Source: an uncultured Sphingopyxis sp. (lineage in GTDB: Bacteria; Pseudomonadota; Alphaproteobacteria; Sphingomonadales; Sphingomonadaceae). From it: 27,166 nucleotides of DNA. A program made the position numbers and the translations under genes. The stretch is from positions 1 to 27,166 of the forward strand of contig CAKZIN010000002.1 in the NCBI GenBank assembly GCA_936933955.1, given 5' to 3'. Positions 1 through 8,375 of the stretch are shown piece after piece. Positions within the stretch are counted from its first letter, which is position 1. Each line of letters starts with the position of its first letter. The notes beneath the pieces are model-generated. The model was not told the DNA's origin, did no database searches, and saw nothing but the letters and a program-made list of their open reading frames with translations.

Positions 1-143
1 ATGATCGCGGCGAGCGTGCCGTAGATGAAGAAGTCATACCATTCGAACACCGTCCCCGCGGACGATGCGGCGATGACCAGCCGGATTTCCTTCGCGCTCG
101 GCTCGCGCGCCGCGAGCGCCGCGGCCTCCGCTTGTCTGTCCAC
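1..143 (-). CDS. MFS transporter, MHS (metabolite:H+ symporter) family, N-terminal fragment
   Basis: Only the first 47 codons lie in the window; the gene runs off the left edge. Reading from a GTG at 143, about 20 polar residues are followed by VIAASSAGTVFEWYDFFIYG, the start of the first membrane helix. The FEWYDFFIYG signature is typical of the metabolite:proton symporter branch (ShiA/KgtP/ProP-like) of the major facilitator superfamily, which imports organic acids or osmolytes across the inner membrane. The substrate cannot be told from this part. The purine-rich stretch GGGGGAAGG abuts the GTG, which is unusually close for a ribosome binding site, but no other start codon is available in frame. 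A LexA-like direct repeat lies 82 bases upstream. Confidence 0.8.
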   Translation of the reverse strand, partial: MDRQAEAAALAAREPSAKEIRLVIAASSAGTVFEWYDFFIYGTLAAI

Positions 144-485
144 CCTTCCCCCCGGTCGGTTCTGTTTTGTGGCCTCGCGGTTCACACCGCAAGCGCTCCG
201 CGTCAAGGGTCACGCGCGCTGGAAGTTCAGGCAAAGTTCACACCAAAAACGCGGGAATTGCGTGGGTTTGACCGCGGAGGTGCGACGGCTGGCGGCTCGG
301 TCGATCAGGACCGCGGCGTCGCGTGCTGGATTGCTCCGCTGCGCTCGCAAACACGATGATGGGGTTGTGAGCTGTAGGACAGACTGCGTGCCGCCATCCC
401 TCCCCGGCGAGGGGCGGCCAGAGGTGTGTCGCCCGTTGCTAAATCGTGACCGCTCCGCAAAGGCAGCGCGCCTAGTGCACCTCGC
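144..485. other. Intergenic region without a convincing gene
   Basis: This 342-base gap lies between the stop of the DUF488 gene and the start of the MFS transporter, both on the minus strand. Reading frames here have no recognisable product and no good ribosome binding site. The one notable element is a GTTC-N7-GTTC direct repeat at 225-239. A TTGACG hexamer on the minus strand (201-206) has no matching -10 box at 16-18 bases. No tRNA, terminator with a T-run, or long repeat was seen. Confidence 0.6.
225..239. promoter_or_regulatory. LexA-like box (GTTC-N7-GTTC)
   Basis: Two GTTC half sites (225-228 and 236-239) are separated by exactly seven bases (AGGCAAA). This is the direct-repeat operator known for LexA in alphaproteobacteria. 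It lies 82 bases upstream of the MFS transporter start. No clear promoter overlaps it, so the target is uncertain. By base composition roughly half a match on either strand is expected by chance in a window this size, but most of the window is coding. Confidence 0.4.
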
Positions 486-965
486 TCACGGCGTCAGATC
501 CTCCACATCGAAATCCGCGAACATCGCTTCGGCGAGCAGGCGGCGGTGGCAATGTTCGGGCGCCCGCTCATAGCAAAGCAGTGCCACCCGCTGCTCCTGC
601 GCGAGACTGCGCAATTCCGCAGCGGCCGCTATCGCTTCGGGTAGTTCGAGCTGGCCCGCGTAAATGCGCGCAAGCTCGGCGTCATTGCCGCGCTTGGCCG
701 CCGCGCGACCGTCGGGCGGGGTCCCGAGCGCGCGATAGTGGCGGTAGGCGATCCCGACCGCTTCCGCGCCCGCCCGCAGCGCGCTTTTCGAAAAACCGGG
801 GCGGCGCGAAAGCGGGAGCTGCCGAACATCGGCGAGCAGCTCAACTTCAGCCTCGCGCAGCGCGCCGAGCACCGCATCCTGCGTCGCCTGTTCGTAACCG
901 ATTGTCCACAGTGTCGGGCGCGGGGCCTCCGCGCCGACCCCCGCAGCGACCGCTACGTCCGTCAT
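486..965 (-). CDS. DUF488 family protein
   Basis: The 159-residue protein shows the DUF488 pattern: WTIGYEQ near residue 21, DVRQLPLSRRPGFSK in the middle and CYERAPEHCHRRLLA near the C-terminus. The cysteine and histidines of that last motif are conserved in the family. The biochemical role of DUF488 is not established. Its ATG overlaps the pccA stop codon by four bases (ATGA, 962-965), so it is the last gene of the propionyl-CoA operon and is probably translated by coupling to pccA. There is no sign that it takes part in the pathway; it may just be carried along. The family call is firm and the function unknown. Confidence 0.85.
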   Translation of the reverse strand: MTDVAVAAGVGAEAPRPTLWTIGYEQATQDAVLGALREAEVELLADVRQLPLSRRPGFSKSALRAGAEAVGIAYRHYRALGTPPDGRAAAKRGNDAELARIYAGQLELPEAIAAAAELRSLAQEQRVALLCYERAPEHCHRRLLAEAMFADFDVEDLTP

Positions 966-3007
966 TCGAGTTCGAGGATCACCGCGTCGACGGCCAGGCT
1001 CTCACCCTGCTGCGCGGCGACGCGCTTGACGGTGCCGGCCTTGGTCGCGCGGAGGATGTTCTCCATCTTCATCGCTTCCACGACCGCCAGTGGCTGGCCG
1101 GGCTCCACCTTGTCGCCTTCGCCCACGTCGAGCCGCACCAGCAGCCCCGGCATAGGGCAGATGAGGAAGCGCGACAGGTCGGGCGCGGGCTTTTCGATCA
1201 TGTGCGCCGCGAGCGGGGCGACATGCCCCGGCAGCACCCGCACGCGGTGACGGGCGCCGCGGGTGGTAAGGGTCATGCCGGTGCGATCGCGCGCGACACC
1301 GATGTGGAAGGTTTCACCCTGCTCGTCATCGTCGAGGTCGACCGCGATCAGACGGTCCCCCGGCTGATATTCGGTCGCGATATGGAGTGGCGAGCCATCG
1401 ACGGCGACCGCGTCGCCATCCAGCTCCACCGCATGGTCGACCCCGCCCAGCCGCACGCTCCACCGCGACGGCGGCGCGAGCCGGTCGCCGAGCTGATCGG
1501 AGATGCGCCGCGCGCGGTCGGCATGCGCGGTGGCGATGAACGCGGCGAGGCCCGCGAGCATACGACGAACTTCGTCGGTCAGCGGAGCGCCTTCGAAACC
1601 TTCGGGATACTCCTCGGCGATGAAGCCGGTGGTGAGCTCCCCCGAACGGAAGCGCGGGTGCTGCATGATCGCCGAGAGGAAATCGATGTTGTGCCCCAGC
1701 CCCTCGATCTCGAACGCATCGAGTGCGGCGATTTGTAGATCCGCGGCCTCGTCGCGCGTCGGCGCCCAGGTGATGAGCTTGGCGATCATCGGATCGTAGA
1801 ATATCGACACCTGACCGCCTTCGGTCACGCCGTCGTCGATGCGGATGCCGTCCACCCCGCGCGGGTTGTAGGCGCCCCCCTCGCCCGGTCCGTCGTCCAA
1901 CCAGCCGTCGACCGGCGGGCGATAGCGGGTGAGCCTGCCCGTCGAGGGGAGGAAGCCGCGATAGGGGTCCTCGGCATAAACGCGGTTCTCGATCGACCAG
2001 CCGTCGATGCGCACGTCCTCCTGCGTCATCGCCAGCCGCTCGCCCGCAGCAACGCGGATCATCTGCTCGACAAGGTCGATGCCGGTGATCGCTTCGGTCA
2101 CCGGGTGCTCGACCTGCAGCCGCGTGTTCATTTCGAGGAAATAGAAGCTCTGCCCCGTCGGGTCCGCGCCCGACACGATCAGCTCGACCGTTCCCGCGCT
2201 GTGATAGCCGACCGCGCGGGCGAGTGCGACGCACTGCTCGCCCATCGCGCGGCGCATCTCGGGCGTAACGAAGGGCGACGGCGCCTCCTCCACCACCTTT
2301 TGATGGCGACGCTGGATGCTGCACTCGCGCTCGTTGAGGTAAAGGATGTTGCCGTGACGGTCGCCGAGGATCTGGATTTCGATGTGGCGCGGGTTCTCGA
2401 TGAACTTTTCGATGAAGACGCGATCGTCGCCGAAGCTGTTGAGGCCTTCGCGCCGCGTCGCCTCGAACCCTTCGCGCACGTCGGCTTCGCTAAAGGCGAG
2501 CCGCATGCCCTTGCCCCCGCCGCCGGCGGAGGCCTTCATCATCACCGGATAGCCGATGTCGCCGGCGATGCGCACGGCGTGCTCGGTATCCTCGATCTCG
2601 CCGACGAAGCCCGGGACGACGTTGACCCCGGCGGCGGCGGCGATGCGCTTGCTTTCGATCTTGTCGCCCATTGCGGCAATGGCGTTCGGCGGCGGGCCAA
2701 TAAAGGCAATTCCCTCCGCCGCCAGAGCCTCGGCGAAGCTGGTGCGTTCGGAGAGGAAGCCGTAGCCCGGGTGCACGGCCTCGGCGCCCGTCTGCTTGGC
2801 CGCGGCGATGATCTTGTCGGCGACGAGGTAGCTTTCGGCCGCGGGCGACGCGCCGATGTGCACCGCTTCATCCGCGAGCCGCACGAACTTCGCCCCCGCG
2901 TCGGCGTCAGAATACACCGCCACCGTCGCAATCCCCATCCGCCGCGCGGTCTTGATGACACGGCAGGCAATCTCACCCCGGTTGGCGATCAGGATTTTGG
3001 TGAACAT
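962..3007 (-). CDS. pccA: Propionyl-CoA carboxylase alpha subunit (biotin carboxylase and biotin carrier)
   Basis: The 681-residue protein carries out the ATP-dependent carboxylation of biotin, which PccB then uses to turn propionyl-CoA into methylmalonyl-CoA in the cytoplasm. It begins with the biotin carboxylase N-domain (FTKILIANRGEIACRVI), then the ATP-grasp domain with a glycine-rich loop (ASAGGGGKGMR) and ERECSIQRRHQKV, then the biotin carboxylase C-domain. It ends with a biotinyl domain whose EAMKM motif places the biotinylated lysine near residue 647. The length fits PccA or methylcrotonyl-CoA carboxylase alpha; pccB, mce and the mutase in the same operon settle on PccA. The start is supported by AGGA about 8 bases upstream. 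A 45-base gap separates it from the esterase gene, the largest gap inside the operon. Confidence 0.95.
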   Translation of the reverse strand: MFTKILIANRGEIACRVIKTARRMGIATVAVYSDADAGAKFVRLADEAVHIGASPAAESYLVADKIIAAAKQTGAEAVHPGYGFLSERTSFAEALAAEGIAFIGPPPNAIAAMGDKIESKRIAAAAGVNVVPGFVGEIEDTEHAVRIAGDIGYPVMMKASAGGGGKGMRLAFSEADVREGFEATRREGLNSFGDDRVFIEKFIENPRHIEIQILGDRHGNILYLNERECSIQRRHQKVVEEAPSPFVTPEMRRAMGEQCVALARAVGYHSAGTVELIVSGADPTGQSFYFLEMNTRLQVEHPVTEAITGIDLVEQMIRVAAGERLAMTQEDVRIDGWSIENRVYAEDPYRGFLPSTGRLTRYRPPVDGWLDDGPGEGGAYNPRGVDGIRIDDGVTEGGQVSIFYDPMIAKLITWAPTRDEAADLQIAALDAFEIEGLGHNIDFLSAIMQHPRFRSGELTTGFIAEEYPEGFEGAPLTDEVRRMLAGLAAFIATAHADRARRISDQLGDRLAPPSRWSVRLGGVDHAVELDGDAVAVDGSPLHIATEYQPGDRLIAVDLDDDEQGETFHIGVARDRTGMTLTTRGARHRVRVLPGHVAPLAAHMIEKPAPDLSRFLICPMPGLLVRLDVGEGDKVEPGQPLAVVEAMKMENILRATKAGTVKRVAAQQGESLAVDAVILELE

Positions 3008-3052
3008 GTTTTTCCTGTCAGCTCGGTCTTGGACAAGGTGGCGAACGGTCGA

Positions 3053-3922
3053 TCAGCGCGCAGGCCGCGAGCAGCCAACGGTGAAGCCGTAATTGGCATC
3101 GAAACGCTTGCTCGTGGGGAACAGGAACTGCAGCACCTGCGGCATCAGCGTGTGATAGGTCGTGGCGTGGGTCAAATGGCTCGCATCCACGTAGCACGCA
3201 CGCTCGCCAGCCGCTGCCGCAAGGCTGCGTACCGCTGCGGTCGTGATCGGCCCTTCATTGGAGGCGCTCAGCAGCAGCGGACCGCGCGCGACGCCATCCG
3301 CCAACACGCCCGCGGCCGAGCGGGAAAGCCGCGCATCGTGCCACCAGAGGCTCGGGTTGATCGCCGCATAGCGATCGAAGAGAGCGGGTTCGGTCAGCCA
3401 AGTTTCAGCGATGAACAGGCCAGCGAGCGACTCTCCAACAACCGCATCATCCCCGGTCGTGCGATAGGTCGCCTCGATCATCGGCTTGACGCGCTCCCGC
3501 AAAAAGGTGCGAAAGCGCTGCGCTTGACCGGCGGTCGGGAACAGGCGTCGCTCTTCCTCTCCACCGGGTTCGCCGATCAGGTCCGCGCGGCGATTGACGG
3601 TCTGCACCCCGACGACGATCACCGGCAGCGAGCGTTCCAGCGACGCGTTGAGCGCACTCGCCGCCGCGACTTGGAAGAAATCCTGCGAAAGCCCCCCGTC
3701 GACGACATATAGCACCGGGTAGCGCCCGCCGCGGGCGTAATCCGCGGGGAGGTGGACGTTGACCTCTCGACGCTCCTCGCCGTCGCCTAATCGGACAGAG
3801 TGCGTCGCACCGATGGTGATCGGAACGGGTGCCGGGTCAGGCGACTGCGCCCCGGCCGAAGTCGTCGCAAGCGTGAGGCTCAGGGCGGCGATGAAACTTC
3901 GTGCCGTCGATCCGTATCTCAT
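3053..3922 (-). CDS. Putative exported esterase (esterase D / enterochelin esterase-like alpha/beta hydrolase)
   Basis: The 289-residue protein starts with a Sec-type signal peptide (hydrophobic FIAALSLTLATTSAGAQ, likely cut after AGA or AQ near residue 25), so it should act in the periplasm or outside. The rest looks like the PF00756 esterase family: a strand with YPVLYVVDGG, the nucleophile elbow GESLAG with Ser165, and histidines at 249-257 that could complete the triad. The ATG at 3922 was chosen because it begins the signal peptide and overlaps the bioB stop (ATGA, 3919-3922); an in-frame extension further upstream would only run antisense-like through bioB. A secreted esterase is out of place in a cytoplasmic acyl-CoA operon; it may release short-chain acids from esters. 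The substrate is unknown. Confidence 0.8.
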   Translation of the reverse strand: MRYGSTARSFIAALSLTLATTSAGAQSPDPAPVPITIGATHSVRLGDGEERREVNVHLPADYARGGRYPVLYVVDGGLSQDFFQVAAASALNASLERSLPVIVVGVQTVNRRADLIGEPGGEEERRLFPTAGQAQRFRTFLRERVKPMIEATYRTTGDDAVVGESLAGLFIAETWLTEPALFDRYAAINPSLWWHDARLSRSAAGVLADGVARGPLLLSASNEGPITTAAVRSLAAAAGERACYVDASHLTHATTYHTLMPQVLQFLFPTSKRFDANYGFTVGCSRPAR

Positions 3923-4932
3923 TGCGCAACCTCCATCGTCCGACAGGCGCGCATCGGCTCCTCGCCCTGCATCGCCGTCAGCCCTAGCCGCGCGAACATG
4001 GCACTGTCCTTGTCGTCGCCCGCGTTGGCGGCGGTGAGCAGCTTGTCGCCGGTGAAAATCGAGTTCGCGCCGGCCATGAAACACAGCGCCTGCGTCGCTT
4101 CGCTCATGCTTTCGCGCCCGGCGGAGAGGCGGACCATGCTCATCGGCATGGTGATGCGCGCGACAGCGACGGTGCGGACGAATTCGATGTCGTCGATCTT
4201 GGCCATCGGCGTGTCGGCGAGTATGTCGCCGAGCACCGTGCCCTTGATCGGCACCAGCGCGTTGACCGGCACGCTTTCGGGATGCTGCGGCAGCGTCGCC
4301 AGCGTGTGGACAAAGCCGACGCGGTCCTCACGCGTCTCGCCCATGCCGACGATACCCCCAGAACAGACGTTGATCCCCGCCGCGCGCACCTGCGCCAGCG
4401 TGTCGAGCCGGTCGTCCATCGTCCGCGTAGTGATCACCTCATTATAGCGCTCGGGCGAGGTGTCGATGTTGTGGTTGTAATAGTCGAGCCCCGCCTCGGC
4501 GAGCATCCGCGCCTGCGCGTCGGTCAGCATGCCTAGCGTCATGCACGTTTCGAGCCCCATCGCGCGCACACCGCGCACCATCTCGACGATGGCGGGCATG
4601 TCGCGGTCCTTGGGATTGCGCCAGGCCGCGCCCATGCAGAAGCGCTGCGAGCCCGCGTCCTTGGCCTCCGCCGCCCGCTGCAGCACCTGGCGCACGTCCA
4701 TCAGCTTGGTCGCCTTGACCCCGCTGTCGGCCTTCACCGACTGCGAGCAATAGCCGCAATCCTCCGGACAGCCGCCGGTCTTGATGCTGAGGAGGGTGCA
4801 CAGCTGCACCTCGTCTGCCGCCTGGTGCGCGCGATGCACGCTCGCGGCGCGAAAGACGAGCTCGGTGAACGGCAGATCGAACAGCGCGGCGATCTCCTCG
4901 CGCGTCCAGTCGGTGCGAACTTCGGCGATCAC
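3919..4932 (-). CDS. bioB: Biotin synthase
   Basis: The 337-residue radical SAM enzyme inserts sulfur into dethiobiotin to make biotin. The CPEDCGYC motif gives the SAM-binding [4Fe-4S] cysteines at 55, 59 and 62. Further cysteines in RFCMGAAWR, ETCMTLGML and NVCSGGIVGMGE, and the arginine in VRLSAGRESM, match the ligands of the sacrificial [2Fe-2S] cluster in E. coli BioB. NHNIDTSPERYNEVITTRT is a BioB hallmark. The GTG at 4932 overlaps the mutase stop (GTGA) and gives a family-typical N-terminus; an in-frame start 60 bases upstream would add an arginine/proline-rich tail. No other bio gene is nearby. Placement among propionyl-CoA genes fits supply of the cofactor of PccA. Confidence 0.95.
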   Translation of the reverse strand: MIAEVRTDWTREEIAALFDLPFTELVFRAASVHRAHQAADEVQLCTLLSIKTGGCPEDCGYCSQSVKADSGVKATKLMDVRQVLQRAAEAKDAGSQRFCMGAAWRNPKDRDMPAIVEMVRGVRAMGLETCMTLGMLTDAQARMLAEAGLDYYNHNIDTSPERYNEVITTRTMDDRLDTLAQVRAAGINVCSGGIVGMGETREDRVGFVHTLATLPQHPESVPVNALVPIKGTVLGDILADTPMAKIDDIEFVRTVAVARITMPMSMVRLSAGRESMSEATQALCFMAGANSIFTGDKLLTAANAGDDKDSAMFARLGLTAMQGEEPMRACRTMEVAQ

Positions 4933-7139
4933 GCAGCGTCCTCCAGCGGGGGCATGTTGTGGCCGAGCAGGCGCAGCACGTCGGCGGCGCACTCGACCAC
5001 GTTGGAGCCTGGGCCGTAAATGCCCTGCACGCCCGCGTCGCGCAGAAAATCATAGTCCTGCGGCGGGATGACGCCGCCCGCGATTACCTTGACGTCGCTG
5101 CGCCCGGCGGCGCGCAGGCCGTTGACGAGTTCCGGGATCAGCGTCTTGTGCCCCGCGGCGAGGCTTGAGGCGCCGACCACGTCCGCCCCGCTCTCCAGCG
5201 CGAGCACGACGGTTTCCTCCGGCGTCTGGAATAGCGGTCCGCTCGTAACGTCGAAACCGAGGTCGCTGAACGCCGAGGCGATCACGTTGGCGCCGCGGTC
5301 GTGCCCGTCCTGCCCCATCTTGGCGACGAGCAGCTTCGGAGCGCGGCCGAGCCGGCGCGCCACCGCCTCTACCCCCGCGACGACCTGCGCATAGCGATCG
5401 TCGCCGGCATAAGCGGGCCCGTAGACGCCGCGCACCGGCTCGGGCTGCGTCGCGTAGCGGCCGAACGCGACCTCCATCGCGTCGCTGATCTCCCCTAGCG
5501 TCGCGCGGGCGCGGGCGGCGTCGACCGCCAGCGCGAGGAGGTTGGCATCGCCCCGCGCGCCCGCCGTCAGCGCGTCGAGTGCTGCGCCGCACACTGCCTC
5601 GTCGCGCGTGGCGCGCACCCGCTCCAGCCGGGCGATCTGCGCCGCGCGGACGGCGGCGTTATCGACCTCGAGCGTGTCGAGCTGCGCCTCTTCGGGGAGG
5701 CGATATTTGTTGACGCCGACGATCACGTCCTCGCCGCGGTCGACACGCGCCTGACGCGCCGCGGCGGCCTCCTCGATCATCTGCTTGGGCCAGCCCGACA
5801 CCACCGCCTGGGTCATCCCGCCCTCGGCATCGACGCGGTCGATCAGCGCCTGCGCCTCGTCCACCAGTGTCTGCGTCAGCGCCTCGACGTAATAGGATCC
5901 GCCAAGCGGATCGACGACGCGGGTGATGCCGCTCTCCTCCGCCAGCACGATCTGCGTGTTGCGCGCGATGCGGGCGGAGAAGTCCGTCGGCAGCGCGATC
6001 GCTTCGTCCAGCGCGTTCGTGTGCAGGCTCTGCGTGCCGCCGAGCACCGCCGCCATCGCCTCGATCGTGGTGCGGATGACGTTGTTGTAGGGGTCCTGCT
6101 CCTGCAACGACACGCCCGAGGTCTGGCAGTGGGTGCGCAGCATCTTGGAGCGTTCGTCGCGCGCGCCCAGCCCGTCCATCGCTCGGTGCCACAGCGTCCG
6201 CGCCGCGCGCAGCTTCGCCACCTCCATGAAGAAGTTCATGCCGATGCCGAAAAAGAAGCTGAGCCGCCCTGCAAACCTGTCGATGTCGAGCCCTGCGGCG
6301 ACCGCGCGCCGGACATATTCCTTGCCGTCGGCGATGGTAAAGGCGAGCTCCTGCACGGCGGTCGCCCCAGCCTCGTGCATATGATAGCCCGAGATCGAAA
6401 TACTGTTGAACTTCGGCATGTTGGCCGAGGTAAATGCGATGATGTCTGAAACGATCCGCATGCTTGGTTCGGGCGGAAAGATATAGGTGTTGCGGACCAT
6501 GAACTCCTTCAGAATGTCGTTCTGAATGGTCCCATCGAGCGCGACTTGTGCGACGCCCTGCTCCTCCGCCGCGACGATGAAGAAGGCGAGGATCGGGATC
6601 ACCGCGCCGTTCATCGTCATGCTGACCGACATCTGATCGAGCGGGATGCCGTCGAACAGGATTTTCATGTCCTCGACGCTGTCGATAGCGACGCCGGCCT
6701 TGCCAACGTCGCCCACCACGCGCGGGTGATCGCTGTCGTAACCGCGATGCGTGGCGAGATCGAACGCGACCGAGAGACCCTTCTGCCCCGCCGCCAAGTT
6801 GCGACGGTAAAAGGCGTTGGACTCTTCGGCGGTCGAAAAGCCCGCATATTGGCGGATCGTCCAAGGCCGCCCGGCATACATCGACGCGCGTACCCCGCGC
6901 GTGAACGGCGCAAAGCCGGGGAGGCCAGGATCGCGCGCCACGTCCTCGCCGGTGTACAGCGGCTTGATCGCGAAACCTTCGGGCGTCTGCCAATCGAGGG
7001 CGCGCCCCTTCACCTCCTTTGCCGCCGCGTCACGCCAGTGCGCGACGGTGGGCGAGGCGGTCGCGGCGCTCGTCTCGGCCCGCGGGGCGGCGCCGCTGTC
7101 TTCGCCGAGGTTGGTTTCGATGCGCGGTTCGGTGGACAA
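4929..7139 (-). CDS. scpA: Methylmalonyl-CoA mutase, adenosylcobalamin-dependent, large/homodimeric type
   Basis: The 736-residue enzyme converts (R)-methylmalonyl-CoA into succinyl-CoA, feeding the TCA cycle. The N-terminal TIM-barrel domain contains YAGFSTAEESNAFYRRNL, GYDSDHPRVVGDVGKAGVAI, SISGYHMHEAGATAVQE (active-site histidine) and VVDPLGGSYYVE. The C-terminal cobalamin-binding domain has GQDGHDRGANVIA, whose histidine ligates cobalt in base-off binding. No separate small subunit is seen, consistent with an E. coli Sbm-like single polypeptide. The start is a TTG one base after the stop of the upstream gene, with no better start in frame and no strong ribosome binding site, so translation probably depends on coupling. 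The product requires B12; no cobalamin riboswitch was seen in the operon leader. It overlaps bioB by 4 bases. Confidence 0.96.
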   Translation of the reverse strand: MSTEPRIETNLGEDSGAAPRAETSAATASPTVAHWRDAAAKEVKGRALDWQTPEGFAIKPLYTGEDVARDPGLPGFAPFTRGVRASMYAGRPWTIRQYAGFSTAEESNAFYRRNLAAGQKGLSVAFDLATHRGYDSDHPRVVGDVGKAGVAIDSVEDMKILFDGIPLDQMSVSMTMNGAVIPILAFFIVAAEEQGVAQVALDGTIQNDILKEFMVRNTYIFPPEPSMRIVSDIIAFTSANMPKFNSISISGYHMHEAGATAVQELAFTIADGKEYVRRAVAAGLDIDRFAGRLSFFFGIGMNFFMEVAKLRAARTLWHRAMDGLGARDERSKMLRTHCQTSGVSLQEQDPYNNVIRTTIEAMAAVLGGTQSLHTNALDEAIALPTDFSARIARNTQIVLAEESGITRVVDPLGGSYYVEALTQTLVDEAQALIDRVDAEGGMTQAVVSGWPKQMIEEAAAARQARVDRGEDVIVGVNKYRLPEEAQLDTLEVDNAAVRAAQIARLERVRATRDEAVCGAALDALTAGARGDANLLALAVDAARARATLGEISDAMEVAFGRYATQPEPVRGVYGPAYAGDDRYAQVVAGVEAVARRLGRAPKLLVAKMGQDGHDRGANVIASAFSDLGFDVTSGPLFQTPEETVVLALESGADVVGASSLAAGHKTLIPELVNGLRAAGRSDVKVIAGGVIPPQDYDFLRDAGVQGIYGPGSNVVECAADVLRLLGHNMPPLEDAA

Positions 7140-7140
7140 A

Positions 7141-7929
7141 TCAGCGGCCCTTGAAGCTCGGAGTGCGTTTCTGGAGGAAGGCTATCGCGCCTTCCATGGC
7201 ATCGGCGCTGTCGCCGGCGATGCGCTGGTTGTCGGCCTCGGCGTTGAGCGCGCTTGCATAATCGCTCTCGAGCGCGGCGGTGAGGCCCTGGCGCATCAGC
7301 CCGATCGCCAGCGTCGGCCCGCGCGCCAGCCGTTCCGCCAGCCCCATCGCTTCGCCGTGGACCGCGTCGTCGGGCACGCATTTGTGGATCAGTCCCCACG
7401 TCTCGGCCTTAGGCCCGGGGATGCGCTCGCCGAGCAGCATCATCTCGGTCGCGCGTGCCTTGCCGACGAGCCGGGTCAGAATCCACGACGCGCCGCCGTC
7501 GGGCACGAGCCCGATGTTGACGAAGGCCTGCAGGAAGTAGGCACTTTCGCCCGCGACAACGAAATCGCAAGCGAGCGCGAGGCTGCAGCCGATCCCCGCC
7601 GCAGGACCATTGACCGCGGCGACCGTCGGAATCGCGAGCTTCGAGAGCTTGATCATCGTCGGATTGAAGCTGGTGGTGAGCGCCTGATAGGCACCTTCCC
7701 CGCCGCCGACGGTGCGCTCACCCCGCGCCGCAAGGTCGGCGCCGGAGCAAAAGGCCCGCCCCTCGCCACGGATCACCAGCGCGCGAACGCCCGCCAGCTC
7801 GTCGTCCAGCACCGCGCCGATCTCATCGAACATTTGCGGCGGCGCCGCATTGAGCCGCTCGGGCCGGTTGAGCGTCAGCACCGCGACGCCATCGTCGCCC
7901 GGCTCGAAGCGGATCGTCTCGTAACTCAT
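7141..7929 (-). CDS. Enoyl-CoA hydratase/isomerase family protein, PaaG-like
   Basis: The 262-residue crotonase-fold protein begins at an ATG overlapping the mce stop (ATGA, 7926-7929). The oxyanion-hole segments are RAFCSGADL and GPAAGIGCSLALACDFVVA. In classic enoyl-CoA hydratases the GGGCELA glutamate is catalytic; here it is serine (GCSLA), and the second catalytic glutamate is replaced by the aspartate of IGLVPDGGAS. That pattern is known from PaaG-type enzymes, which isomerise double bonds or epoxides of CoA thioesters and do not hydrate simple enoyl-CoAs. The operon context suggests feeding degraded acyl chains toward propionyl-CoA, but the substrate is not known. A general enoyl-CoA hydratase is the alternative. 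Confidence 0.88.
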   Translation of the reverse strand: MSYETIRFEPGDDGVAVLTLNRPERLNAAPPQMFDEIGAVLDDELAGVRALVIRGEGRAFCSGADLAARGERTVGGGEGAYQALTTSFNPTMIKLSKLAIPTVAAVNGPAAGIGCSLALACDFVVAGESAYFLQAFVNIGLVPDGGASWILTRLVGKARATEMMLLGERIPGPKAETWGLIHKCVPDDAVHGEAMGLAERLARGPTLAIGLMRQGLTAALESDYASALNAEADNQRIAGDSADAMEGAIAFLQKRTPSFKGR

Positions 7930-8375
7930 GCGTGGCTCCCCTCGCCGGGCTTGGGCGTCTCCATAATCTCCGTGAGGATGCCCTGGCAGTCCTTCGGGTG
8001 CACGAAAAAGATCGGCGTCCCATGCGCGCCGATCCGCGTCGGGCCGAGGATCCGCTTGCCCTGCCCCTCGAACCACGCGCGTGCCTCCGCAATGTCAGGC
8101 ACCTCGTAGCAGAGGTGGTGCTGCCCGCCCGCGGGGTTCTTCTCGAGGAAGCCTGCGATGGTCGCGTTGCCCGGCAGCGGTTCGATCAGCTCGATCTGCG
8201 TCCCCGCCCCGCCGTCCGCATCGGGCGTGTCGATGAAGCAGACTCTCACCCCCTGCTCGGGCAGGTCGAACGGCTCACCGATCTCCGTCGCGCCCATGAC
8301 ATCACGGTAATGGGCGATGCTGTCGGCGATCGAAGGCGTCGCCACGCCGACGTGATTGAGGCGTCCGAGCTTCAC
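7926..8375 (-). CDS. mce: Methylmalonyl-CoA epimerase
   Basis: The 149-residue VOC-superfamily enzyme interconverts (S)- and (R)-methylmalonyl-CoA, linking the carboxylase to the mutase. Metal-binding positions are visible as LNHVGVATP (His), QIELIEPL (Glu/Gln region), QHHLCYEV (His) and the glutamate in GILTEIME near the C-terminus, in the usual order. The GTG start at 8375 overlaps the stop of the preceding membrane protein gene (GTGA) and is preceded by GGAG about 7 bases upstream; the protein then starts MKLGRLNHVGV, as expected for this family. It also overlaps the next gene by 4 bases. Confidence 0.95.
   Translation of the reverse strand: MKLGRLNHVGVATPSIADSIAHYRDVMGATEIGEPFDLPEQGVRVCFIDTPDADGGAGTQIELIEPLPGNATIAGFLEKNPAGGQHHLCYEVPDIAEARAWFEGQGKRILGPTRIGAHGTPIFFVHPKDCQGILTEIMETPKPGEGSHA

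Noticed and set aside
25..573. 182-codon plus-strand open frame at the left edge
   Set aside because: It crosses the MFS transporter start and the DUF488 end on the other strand, and its translation shows no domain.
2105..3712. 535-codon plus-strand open frame opposite pccA and the esterase gene
   Set aside because: It is antisense to two well-supported genes, has no recognisable domain or ribosome binding site, and long open frames on the opposite strand are expected at this GC content.
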